Assembly (NCBI GenBank): GCA_947630685.1
Contig: CANRII010000006.1
Coordinates: forward strand, 1-48,258
Length of the DNA: 48,258 bases
Direction of reading: 5' to 3'
From: an uncultured Ruminiclostridium sp.
GTDB lineage: Bacteria; Bacillota; Clostridia; Oscillospirales; Ruminococcaceae
Shown here: in pieces, positions 38,085 through 47,283 of the stretch
Numbering within the stretch: position 1 is the stretch's first letter
Layout of the letters: each line of letters starts with the position of its first letter
The notes under the pieces: model-generated
Databases searched by the model: none
Told to the model about the DNA's origin: nothing
What the model saw: the letters and a program-made list of their open reading frames with translations, nothing else
Made by a program: the position numbers and the translations under genes

Positions 38085-40768
38085 TGTCTTTCCCTCCCTG
38101 AGTTTATATCCTCGGCTATGTTCTTCCTAAATTTTCTAAGAGCAAGCACGGTCAGAAGTATCGTTACCGCGCACATTATACCGACTATGATAAGCGTTAT
38201 CCGTTCGGCGGGTACTACCCACATAACTCGGTCAAGAAAATATCGGTCGCTTATCTCTGTAAGCTGCGAGCGCAGCGATTCTTTCAAAGCTCTGTCGGTG
38301 GAGGGGTCGTTCAGCATATCAAAAGTCTGCGAATGGAGATAATACCCGTGCGCCATCAGCATTTGCAGACCCTTTACCGATATGACGGAAAGCGCGCCCG
38401 CTATTATCGGCAGCTTGATATTATCTATAAGCAGTCTCAGCCTAAGCCTTGATATCGGCGCACCTACCGCCCTTAATACCGATATTTCATAAGCGCGCTG
38501 ACGTATCTTTACCCCTATTCCGTTAAAGTACGCCGCAAAGCCGAGCAGGGACATAATAATTATGATAAGCGCCATTCCTCCGTATTTTGCGGCGGCGGAC
38601 GCGATCATCGCCGTGTGTATCTGAGCAAGTCCGGTTTTGGTAAAGCCCGCGCCGGTTAGCGGCCCCGCGTCTATTCCGTCCTTGGCGATAATATTAGTAT
38701 AAGCCGCGTTGTGCAGCCCGATCGCCTTTGCGCCTGATACGGTGGTAAGCAGCCCGTAAGAGACCTCCGACTGATAATTTTTCACGCAGTTAAAGGTGAC
38801 GTTATCCATGTTCTCGGTGCTTATCACCGCGCCTATCTTCACTTTGCCCGAATTTATCTCTCCGATGCCGCCATAATCGTTTGCTTTTGCGGAGCAAAGC
38901 GTTATCTCGTCGCCCTGCGAAAGATGACCGCTGCCGCTGCATACGAAGATAACTTCTTCCCCGTTCGATATTTTTTCGGGGTCGATGCTGCCGCTTATGA
39001 CATACTTATCCAGGCTGTCTATTACCGAGCTGTCGGCAAGGCTGACCTCTATTTTATCAAGCGTCAGAGCGCCAAGCTCTCCGTCGTCGAAAATATCGGC
39101 ATATTTCTCATCGGACACGCTGATAAGATAATCCTTTTCCTCTTGCGTTCCGAAAAATATCCTGTCGGGATAGCCCTCTTTTCCTATCATAAACGTATTA
39201 GTAAGTACGCCGAACGCCTGCGCTCCCTTAAGCTCATCCGCGACCGCGTCGTCTATGCCGTACTCGGTATCCGCGCCCGCCATGGGAAATTCCCCGATAT
39301 AGACGGTAGGAGAGCCGGGCGCGCTGTAGTATTCGCTTATGCCGTCAAGCTCAAGATCTATGCCTCCCACCTCGGTGGAAAATTCGTAGCTTTGCGGGGT
39401 GTAATTCAAGGTTTGTATGATATTTTCATGATAGAAGCTTTCCTTTTCGGGAGTATCGGCAAAATACATATATCCCAAAGCCGTACCGCAGCAGATAAGC
39501 ACCAGCGCGGCGGTCTGTACGACGGTTATATATCTTTGTCGAAATACCCGCCCTATGCTGACAAAAAGGCTTGCGGGCTTTTTACCGCGCTTTTTTGTAA
39601 GCGGGCGCAGCTTAGACGCAAGCGCTCCCGCTAAAAACGCCGTAACGGTCATTATTACCGAGAAAGCGGCGGAAATGATAAACGGATCGAGGGTATAATT
39701 CGTTACCCACTTATCCGCCGTAAATCCCGAATAGGGCGGCATACCCATAAGCTCTGTCTGAAATATGTAGATCGCCATATAGACGAGCGACCCCGCGCCG
39801 CAGCCGATAACAAGCTGTACCAGCACGGCAAACAGCCCCTCGGTACAATACATGGCGGCGAGCCTTTTGCGGGAAAGCCCTATTCTCAGCAAAAGCCGAT
39901 CATGGTTCTTTCTCTGTGCGATTACCGAGCGCAGCACCGAAAATACCGACAGCGCCGCTATCACCATACATACTATCGACAGGCAGAGCAGAAACGCCGT
40001 GTCCTGCGTCGCATACTTCTTTAGCAGCTCGGAGGTTGAATATAAATCGTCTATACTTACAGAACTATACCCGTATTTTTGCAATATCTCGTCATATTTA
40101 ATATACAGATCGTCCTCGCCGTACAAATTGCCCTCGGCTATCCCGCTCAGCATGGTATATTCGTACAGCACATTTGCATTTTCGGGCTTGCCGACAAATA
40201 TCGACGGTAGGGGCTGTTCGGGCGGGTCGGTCATTCCTTTTCTTGTTGTTGAGGAAATTTCCGACAACGGGCGGTACAGTCCGTAGATCTCGTCTATTAT
40301 GCCGCTTACCGTATAGGAAACGCCGTCAAGCGTCAGGGTATCGCCCACATCGCCTACCCAGCCGAATCTGTCCAGAACATAACGGTCGGCGGCTATCTCG
40401 TTTTCCGACTGCGGAAGCCTGCCGCTTTCCATCGGGATATGACACAGTCCGGCGGGGTCGTCGAGATAGCCGCAGGTGAATTTTTCCGCGCCTGTCCCTG
40501 TTTTACCGAGAATGTTTATATGTCCCTCGCTGTACTCCCTGCCGCCCGAAATTTCGGTCAGAAATTCCTGCGACGGCGAGGTCACGATAAGCTCGTACAT
40601 TCCGTCATAGTCATAATCCGAATGAAGCTGCCGCGCAAAGCTTGAACGCAGCATAAGCAGCGACACGGTGACGACCATATTCATAAGTATCCCCGCAAAC
40701 AGCAGAGCGAATGCGGTTTTAAGGTGCTTGCGCCAGTATTTTAGAGATATGTAAAATAACGTTTTCAT
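38081..40768 (-). CDS. ABC transporter permease, FtsX/MacB-type
   Basis: 895 aa; N-terminal TM and large extracytoplasmic domain; two FtsX-like TM blocks; RAYEISVLRAVGAPISRLRLRLLIDN. Confidence 0.9.
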   Translation of the reverse strand: MKTLFYISLKYWRKHLKTAFALLFAGILMNMVVTVSLLMLRSSFARQLHSDYDYDGMYELIVTSPSQEFLTEISGGREYSEGHINILGKTGTGAEKFTCGYLDDPAGLCHIPMESGRLPQSENEIAADRYVLDRFGWVGDVGDTLTLDGVSYTVSGIIDEIYGLYRPLSEISSTTRKGMTDPPEQPLPSIFVGKPENANVLYEYTMLSGIAEGNLYGEDDLYIKYDEILQKYGYSSVSIDDLYSTSELLKKYATQDTAFLLCLSIVCMVIAALSVFSVLRSVIAQRKNHDRLLLRIGLSRKRLAAMYCTEGLFAVLVQLVIGCGAGSLVYMAIYIFQTELMGMPPYSGFTADKWVTNYTLDPFIISAAFSVIMTVTAFLAGALASKLRPLTKKRGKKPASLFVSIGRVFRQRYITVVQTAALVLICCGTALGYMYFADTPEKESFYHENIIQTLNYTPQSYEFSTEVGGIDLELDGISEYYSAPGSPTVYIGEFPMAGADTEYGIDDAVADELKGAQAFGVLTNTFMIGKEGYPDRIFFGTQEEKDYLISVSDEKYADIFDDGELGALTLDKIEVSLADSSVIDSLDKYVISGSIDPEKISNGEEVIFVCSGSGHLSQGDEITLCSAKANDYGGIGEINSGKVKIGAVISTENMDNVTFNCVKNYQSEVSYGLLTTVSGAKAIGLHNAAYTNIIAKDGIDAGPLTGAGFTKTGLAQIHTAMIASAAAKYGGMALIIIIMSLLGFAAYFNGIGVKIRQRAYEISVLRAVGAPISRLRLRLLIDNIKLPIIAGALSVISVKGLQMLMAHGYYLHSQTFDMLNDPSTDRALKESLRSQLTEISDRYFLDRVMWVVPAERITLIIVGIMCAVTILLTVLALRKFRKNIAEDINSGRERQ

Positions 40769-40778
40769 AAATCGCTCC

Positions 40779-41651
40779 TTATTTTTCTTCTACGTCTATG
40801 CCGTGATCGCGTAAAAAATCTATATCCTCCTTGGGATACATTTCCTTTGACGCTTCGACCCGCTTTAGGCTGTCCATTTCGATAAGCCGCTTTATATCGA
40901 CCGAATCCAGACCGGTTATATCCAATTCTTCGACCGTTGAAAGAGTATAAAGCGCCGAGATGTCAGCCGGTTTTTTATCCGGGTCATAGTCAAACTTCCA
41001 TATCTCAAGACTTTTAAGATTTTTAAGACCGGTGAGAGGACTTAATGTAGGGATATATGAATGATGCAGGTCAAGCGCTTTCAAAGAGGTGAGCTTCCCT
41101 ATCGTTTCCAGCTCTTCAACAGTAAAATCGTGTAAGGAAAACTCCAAGTCCTCAAGATACGGCATATTATCCAAAAAAGTAATATCGTCGCCCCAGAAAT
41201 TAAAAACGGCAAATTTTTTAATCTCTTTCTGCTTAAACAAGGGCGAATAATCTATAGAATCATATCCGAGCATTTTGCCGAATTCGGCGTCGCTGTAATT
41301 TCCGCTGTAATAATCATCCAATGCTTCGCCTTTGATATCAGGGTCGTTTTTGGGTGAAAAGCCGATTTGCAGTTCTTCAAGCGAAAGCGGATCAAGAAAA
41401 TCAAAATTTTTTATTACATTACCTCTGAGGTTGAGGACTTTCAGATCTTTGAAATATGTAAGCTTGTACTGCTCGTTCGGTCTCAGCCGATCGAACCTTA
41501 GATCCAGCTCTGTTTCCGCGGTGCTGTGAAATTCGTTGTTTGTGCCTATTATTACAAACGGATGAAAAGCAGCGCAACATATCCCGAACACCGCTATTGC
41601 CGAAAGAACAACACCGGCCAAAGTCAATATCACTTTATCTTTACGCTTCAT
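40779..41651 (-). CDS. Membrane-anchored leucine-rich-repeat protein
   Basis: N-terminal TM; repeats such as LKVLNLRGNVIKNFDFLDPLSLEELQIGF and LTSLKALDLHHSYIPTLSPLTGLKNLKSLEIW. Confidence 0.8.
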   Translation of the reverse strand: MKRKDKVILTLAGVVLSAIAVFGICCAAFHPFVIIGTNNEFHSTAETELDLRFDRLRPNEQYKLTYFKDLKVLNLRGNVIKNFDFLDPLSLEELQIGFSPKNDPDIKGEALDDYYSGNYSDAEFGKMLGYDSIDYSPLFKQKEIKKFAVFNFWGDDITFLDNMPYLEDLEFSLHDFTVEELETIGKLTSLKALDLHHSYIPTLSPLTGLKNLKSLEIWKFDYDPDKKPADISALYTLSTVEELDITGLDSVDIKRLIEMDSLKRVEASKEMYPKEDIDFLRDHGIDVEEK

Positions 41652-41842
41652 TTATGCTCCCTTCGCCGTTTCTTAATGCCGTCGCTATGCCGAATGCCAT
41701 TAGAATCAATCCCCGTCAAAACGATAAACCGTTTTATCAAAATTATAACTTATTCTTATTTTGTTTACAATATTTCTATCGTGAATAGCAATTTATGAGC
41801 GTGAACGGCGAGATTATCCTGTGACTTTTGTATTAAACTCAC

Positions 41843-41907
41843 ACAATTGCTTACTTGAATTATAATCTTTTCTTGCCTAAAAGTCAATACCTTTGCATTA
41901 AACGCCT
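41843..41907 (-). repeat. Exporter-operon promoter cassette, copy 1
   Basis: 64/65 identical to 46071-46135; minus strand TTGACT - 17 - TATAAT (41859-41887). Confidence 0.9.
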
Positions 41908-41935
41908 CGTATTTGCATTAAACGGCTGAAAAATC

Positions 41936-41965
41936 CAAAACCGACCTCATTTGAAGCCGGTTTTG
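41936..41965 (-). terminator. Terminator of the upstream exporter operon
   Basis: CAAAACCG / CGGTTTTG stem. Confidence 0.55.
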
Positions 41966-42226
41966 AATATTAATAGAATTTCTTAAAGTCACTCTTTCCT
42001 AAAACGCTTATATATAATCCATTTGTCAAAGCTTACCGGAGCAAAGCGGGAGAAAAGCAGCGCCGCTGTGATCAGCAGGCGTGCCGGAAATAAAAATTAT
42101 ACGCTTTTTTAGGCTGTATTTTCATGGTTATGATCCCCTTTTGCTTAATTTGAGATCGGATAATTCTATTTTGACATAGCGTTTTACGGCGTTTTCTCGT
42201 GTACGACTTTAGTGGTGACCGCCCCG

Positions 42227-44653
42227 TTATTCCACGCCCTTTAAGCTTTCCACAACGGACGTTTTGAAGCTCTTAAAGGACGCATACAGGGATATCAATA
42301 TCACAAGGGCGAAATATACCGGCGCATAGACAGCTATTTCCCACATCGAAAACATCGCTGCCGAATACCCTGACAACAGCGAAACGGCAAGGCACAGCCC
42401 GCCGCCGAGAAGAAGTCCGAGTAAAAAGGCGGCGGCAAGGTAAACAAGATTTTCGGTAAGCAGCAGCTTAAAAAGCTGAGCTCGGGTCATTCCCGCCGCA
42501 CGTAAAGCGCCGAATATTCTGCGCCGCCTTGATATTTTTGCCGACAGCGAGCTTATCAGGCTTATCACCGAGAAAACTCCTAATGTAACGCACACTGTTT
42601 TGGATATCGCCAAAAACGCATTATATACCTGCTGCGCCGATTCGGACTGCTGAATGTTATCCGTCACCCATAACGATAAGCCGCCGGATTTATAATACTG
42701 CTCTATATCGTTTATCACCTCTGCAAGCTTAGCAAAATACTGCTTATCCTTGACTGTAAGGGCAACACGGTTATATCCGGCGTTGATATTAAGGGCGTCA
42801 TAAGCGTCTATCGACCATATATTTCCTCTGCTAAGCTCTTTTATCAAGGAAGCGTTTTCTGCAAGCTTTATATCCGCCACTGCGCAGACAGTCACCTCGA
42901 AGTCCAGCATACGCGGCTTTTCTTCGTCGTTGTCGGAGAATAAAACCGCGTATCTTATCCTGTCGCCAACATTATCGTTTTTATCGGTGGAGATCACCTG
43001 CGTTCCGTCTTTGAGCGCGGATATATTTATTTTTCCCTTGATTACATATTCGTTCAAAGTCTCCAGCGTTTCGTCGGATACGCCGCTTATAACCGTTTCT
43101 TTAAGCCTATATCCGTCCGGATAGCCCATATCTTTCGCCGTTTGCATAAGGCTTTCGTCTTGGTTTTCCGTGCCGCTGTAAATGGTTTCATCGACCAGTT
43201 CATATGGTTCAAAGCAAGCCATGCCGATTATCTGCTTTGTGTCTGGATTATCGTATAAAGCCGCATAATCAGTCTTTGTTATGCCCTTTACCGAATCCGA
43301 GGATACCTCGCCCGGCATTTTTGTGTATGCGGTATCAATATGAAAATCATACGGACGTGTAAGGCTGCTGATATCCTTAAGTAGCGCCACGCCGATAAAG
43401 GAACAGAAAACCATTATCACTACCGAAATAAACACCGTAATGCAGGCTGCGGTGATCTCTCCGGCGTTTTGCAAAAAGCTCTTTACCGCATATAAAACGT
43501 ATGGATTTTGAGAGGTGAAATTTGTGCCGCTTTCGGTAACGCTCGCCTTCGGCTTAAGATTTTCTATCACCGGCTTATTTACCGAACTTACAATGCTTAA
43601 ATACGAGAACAGCACCGCAAGCAGAAATATCCCTGCCACACCTAAAATGCACACAAGCCCCGCCTGCGCCGCGTTTTGGTTCGCGCCGAATATATCGCTT
43701 ATCCAAAATGAGGAAACAAACGCCGCCGCACCCGCAAGTATCGCACAGGGAGCGGCGAGCATAGCCGTTCGTAAAATAAATACCAGCGATATCGTCTTGA
43801 CCGAAAATCCGGCGGTTTTGAGCATGCCCGCCTGCATGATGTTCCCACGCGAGGATATCATGGTTATCGAAAGAAGTATTAACGCCGTAACAATAAGCAT
43901 AAGCAGGATAATAAAAAATACCGCGCCGCTGTCGGATATCCCGGTAATTACCATTATATCGCTGTTGCGCTGATTTGGAGTATATGCTATGGCGCTGCCG
44001 TTTTCTACAAGCTGTTTTGAAATCGTATCAACGTCCGTTCCGTCTGTAAATTTCACGCTTACAAAGCTGTACGGCACGGCATATGAAAAGTCCTCGCTCA
44101 CCAGCGCATTTATCATCGGGACCGAGCGGTCGTTCCACTGCATATTGGATATATTGTTGATAACGCCGCAGATTTTCATTGAGCGTTCTTCACCGTCGGA
44201 AAGCGTAAAAGTTATTTCATCGCTGACAGCCGATCTCGGGTATACCAAACTGAGAAAAGAACGCTCAAGCGCGATCTCATTGCTGTTTTGCGGAAAATTA
44301 CCCTCCAGTAATGTTATGCAATTAAGCGCTATGGCGTTTTCATCGGCGTGACCCATTACTATCGGTCGGTCGGAATAGTCCTCGTTTCTTATTGCCGAGC
44401 CTGTTACATAAATCGTACCGCGTTTAGTTATATCTAAAGAGGAAAACTCATCGGCATTTTTCACGGCAAAAACAGCGTCATGCACGCCGTAGGTCATATC
44501 CATGCGCTTTTCGTTTCCGGCATTCCAGCTAAACAGGAAAAGCGCCTGCAAAACAAAAAACAATGACGCAAAAAAGTAAAACAGCGCGGTTATAATGCTT
44601 TTACGCCTGTTTAATATTATGGTGCGGCTGACATAATGCAGTATATATTTCAT
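42227..44653 (-). CDS. ABC transporter permease, FtsX/MacB-type
   Basis: 808 aa; FtsX-like TM blocks; RRRIFGALRAAGMTRAQLFKLLLTENLVYLAAAFLLGLLLGGGL. Confidence 0.9.
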   Translation of the reverse strand: MKYILHYVSRTIILNRRKSIITALFYFFASLFFVLQALFLFSWNAGNEKRMDMTYGVHDAVFAVKNADEFSSLDITKRGTIYVTGSAIRNEDYSDRPIVMGHADENAIALNCITLLEGNFPQNSNEIALERSFLSLVYPRSAVSDEITFTLSDGEERSMKICGVINNISNMQWNDRSVPMINALVSEDFSYAVPYSFVSVKFTDGTDVDTISKQLVENGSAIAYTPNQRNSDIMVITGISDSGAVFFIILLMLIVTALILLSITMISSRGNIMQAGMLKTAGFSVKTISLVFILRTAMLAAPCAILAGAAAFVSSFWISDIFGANQNAAQAGLVCILGVAGIFLLAVLFSYLSIVSSVNKPVIENLKPKASVTESGTNFTSQNPYVLYAVKSFLQNAGEITAACITVFISVVIMVFCSFIGVALLKDISSLTRPYDFHIDTAYTKMPGEVSSDSVKGITKTDYAALYDNPDTKQIIGMACFEPYELVDETIYSGTENQDESLMQTAKDMGYPDGYRLKETVISGVSDETLETLNEYVIKGKINISALKDGTQVISTDKNDNVGDRIRYAVLFSDNDEEKPRMLDFEVTVCAVADIKLAENASLIKELSRGNIWSIDAYDALNINAGYNRVALTVKDKQYFAKLAEVINDIEQYYKSGGLSLWVTDNIQQSESAQQVYNAFLAISKTVCVTLGVFSVISLISSLSAKISRRRRIFGALRAAGMTRAQLFKLLLTENLVYLAAAFLLGLLLGGGLCLAVSLLSGYSAAMFSMWEIAVYAPVYFALVILISLYASFKSFKTSVVESLKGVE

Positions 44654-45315
44654 TCTGCCACAACCTTTCCGTCGCGCAGAATTACAGTCCTGCCGCCTTT
44701 TGAGGAGAAATCCGCGTCGTGGGTGACGATAACTACTGTTTTATTAAGCTCCTTGTGCAGCTTGAGCAGCAACCGCTGCACAGATTCCGACGACGCAGAA
44801 TCAAGATTTCCCGTAGGTTCGTCACACAAAATAACAGACGGGTCGGTCATAAGCGCTCTGGCGATAGCTACCCTCTGCTGTTGTCCGCCCGAAAGCTGAG
44901 AGGGCAAGTGCTTTAACCGTTCCGAAAGTTCAAGAGCCGTTACAAGATAATCGAACAGCTCTCCGTCGATCTTTTTTCTTCCCAGATATACGGGGTATTT
45001 TATGTTTTCCTCGGCGTTAAGCTCCGGAATAAGATTGTAATCCTGAAATACAAAGCCGATATTATCACGGCGAAATACCGACAATTCGCTCTCTTTTTTA
45101 TCGGTGATGTTTATATCGTTGTAAAAAACCCCGCCGCTGTCGGGTCTATCCAGACCGCCTATAATATGTAACAGCGTTGATTTTCCCGAGCCGCTTTTCC
45201 CGATTATAAAAAGCAGCTCGCCGTCGGGTATCTCAAGATTTATCCCCTCAAGAGCGGCTATAGTGTTGTCCTTGTCAAGCTTATAGCGCTTTGTTATATC
45301 GTTTATCTTTATCAT
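44650..45315 (-). CDS. ABC transporter ATP-binding protein (LolD/MacB-type)
   Basis: [46 protein letters not shown]. Confidence 0.95.
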   Translation of the reverse strand: MIKINDITKRYKLDKDNTIAALEGINLEIPDGELLFIIGKSGSGKSTLLHIIGGLDRPDSGGVFYNDINITDKKESELSVFRRDNIGFVFQDYNLIPELNAEENIKYPVYLGRKKIDGELFDYLVTALELSERLKHLPSQLSGGQQQRVAIARALMTDPSVILCDEPTGNLDSASSESVQRLLLKLHKELNKTVVIVTHDADFSSKGGRTVILRDGKVVAE

Positions 45316-45836
45316 TGCCTGCGCTCCTTATTTTGCATAAGCTTAACGAAAAGTCGGTTTATATAGTAGCCCAACGCACACCCCGCCGCCGAAAAGATGA
45401 TAGCCGCGGTATCGTTTCTGACTCCCATTGATATACCGATAAAGTATAATATCAATATCAACAGTTCAACAGGCAGCACTACACAGACAGTTAAGGTCAC
45501 ATATTTTCCCGTGCTGTTCAGATTAAATAAAACCGGCGCAAAAATACCCCACAGCAAAGCTAAGATAAACGCCGCCGCAAATCCGTTAAAATAATATGAT
45601 TCCGGCAAGCCGGCCATTGCTGCAAACGGGATAGGGTTATATCCTATCCATTCTACATCGTCAAATGAAAATTGTTCGCCTATTCCGATAAAAAGCCGAT
45701 AAAAGAGCGCTGCAACAAGTATCACAGCACAGCCCACCTGTTTTAATTTCAGCTTTCGCGCAAAAGCAAAACCGAGCGCAACACAAATCAGCGCAAAAGC
45801 CAGCATTGTTAAAAATATCGCAGTGTTTAATCTCAT
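45312..45836 (-). CDS. Hypothetical membrane protein, first gene of exporter operon 1
   Basis: Hydrophobic helices; overlaps the ATPase start; RBS AAGGAG. Confidence 0.65.
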   Translation of the reverse strand: MRLNTAIFLTMLAFALICVALGFAFARKLKLKQVGCAVILVAALFYRLFIGIGEQFSFDDVEWIGYNPIPFAAMAGLPESYYFNGFAAAFILALLWGIFAPVLFNLNSTGKYVTLTVCVVLPVELLILILYFIGISMGVRNDTAAIIFSAAGCALGYYINRLFVKLMQNKERRQ

Positions 45837-46070
45837 GGTAATACTCCTTTTTTGTTACATTTTAGTGAATTTTTGCTGAAACTTAGCCGAATAAGTTGAT
45901 ACACGGCCGAATAAAATTTGACGGTTTTTCAGATGACGACGACCACTTCCTTTGTCAAAATTATAGCCGATTATTCCCGTATTTCCAATATTGCCATCGT
46001 GAATAAGCAGTATACGAGCGTAAACAGCAGAATTACTTTGCTTTTCCTCCTTTGCAAAAATTAAGCTTAT

Positions 46071-46135
46071 ACAATTGCTTACTTGAATTATAAGCTTTTC
46101 TTGCCTAAAAGTCAATACCTTTGCATTAAACGCCT
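46071..46135 (-). repeat. Exporter-operon promoter cassette, copy 2
   Basis: 64/65 identical to 41843-41907; TTGACT - 17 - TATAAT (46087-46115). Confidence 0.9.
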
Positions 46136-46235
46136 GAATAAGTATATTTATGTAGTATTTTGCGCATAAGAAAATCAGTTATGATCGATCGACTTTTCAG
46201 ATGATTTAGTCAAAATCATAGCTGATTATTTTTGT

Positions 46236-46498
46236 TCATTTTTGCTTTAACGCGCCGAAGCTGTTTTCGGTATAGATAAGTATAAGGTCATTGTGACGGA
46301 TAATACTGAACGTGATAAAGCGTTTTCCGGCAGCTCCTCGCACGCCTAAAAAGCGTTATCGAGAAGATTTGAAATGATAGCTGTCCTGTCAAGCTCGGCC
46401 ATAAAATCAAGCCTTGAAAACCGTATATCCAAGTTGAATTTTATGTTATTCTTATCTACGATCAGCCGCTTGCTGTTAAGTATCGGTATGTAGTTTTC
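46236..46498 (-). pseudogene. Decayed GHKL-domain sensor histidine kinase (AgrC/CitA-like), C-terminal fragment
   Basis: Manual translation: ENYIPILNSKRLIVDKNNIKFNLDIRFSRLDFMAELDRTAIISNLLDNAF*ACEELPENA, then after a frame change FITFSIIRHNDLILIYTENSFGALKQK*. N-box-like ISNLLDNAxxAC is recognisable. Confidence 0.75.
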
Positions 46499-46588
46499 GA
46501 AATAATTTCCGAGCCGTTACCTGAATGCTTTGGGTTGTGCTGTTAGCGTTTCAAAGGTGACGGCAAACGGGAATTTTTCTATCCAAAT

Positions 46589-47248
46589 TCACTTTGCCAG
46601 CAAGTAACTTTCATCCACCCTGCGGCATATTTCATCCGTCAAAACCGTTCCGTCCAAAATGATCGTGTACCAATGCTTCTTATTCATGTGCCAACCGGGG
46701 AAAAATCGTGTGTTATCAATGAGGTTTTCCATTTCTTCCGGCGCGATGCGCAGGTCGATAATTTCCACGATCTCATCAGATGGGATTCCAAGTTTGCGGC
46801 GGGAAACAGTCAGCAAAGCGCCGTACCATTTTTCATTGTCCTTCCGACGCCATACGGCATTATCGGGAAATTTATCCCATAGATATTCAAGCTCGTCACC
46901 GTATTTTTCACGAACATAGGCGATGAGCGCAACGGACTGCTCCGCCTTGAAGACCGCCGTCTCATAGCAGTTATCTGCTATATCCTGCAAGATGTTTGTT
47001 ACAGCCGTTCTGACCTCGCCGACAAATGCGCCGACCGCGTCTGTTTTGTAAAGGACATATTCCTCGCCGGTGGCAGTTTCCGTCAATTTCGTATCCGGCG
47101 CTGTTCCTTTGCCGATGGTGATCTCCAACGCAAAGGCATTGTCAAGAATATTCGTACCGTATCTGTAGCTACTGCGTATTTTCTGAAAGCCGTAACTTTC
47201 CAGCCTTTCGGGAACAGCCTTTTTTCGCAGAAAAATATCTTCAAACAT
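46589..47248 (-). CDS. MmcQ/YjbR family protein
   Basis: Start at 47248 with GGAGG upstream; C-terminal YGALLTVSRRKLGI...EIIDLRIAPEEMENLIDNTRFFPGWHMNKKHWYTIILDG. Confidence 0.8.
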   Translation of the reverse strand: MFEDIFLRKKAVPERLESYGFQKIRSSYRYGTNILDNAFALEITIGKGTAPDTKLTETATGEEYVLYKTDAVGAFVGEVRTAVTNILQDIADNCYETAVFKAEQSVALIAYVREKYGDELEYLWDKFPDNAVWRRKDNEKWYGALLTVSRRKLGIPSDEIVEIIDLRIAPEEMENLIDNTRFFPGWHMNKKHWYTIILDGTVLTDEICRRVDESYLLAK

Positions 47249-47283
47249 GGTATCGTCACCTCCGTAAAACAAGATTGGGTGGG

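Noticed and set aside
45855-46115. 86-aa minus ORF upstream of exporter operon 1
   Set aside because: Overlaps both predicted promoters and the duplicated cassette; no homologous frame in the sister cassette at 41740-41910.
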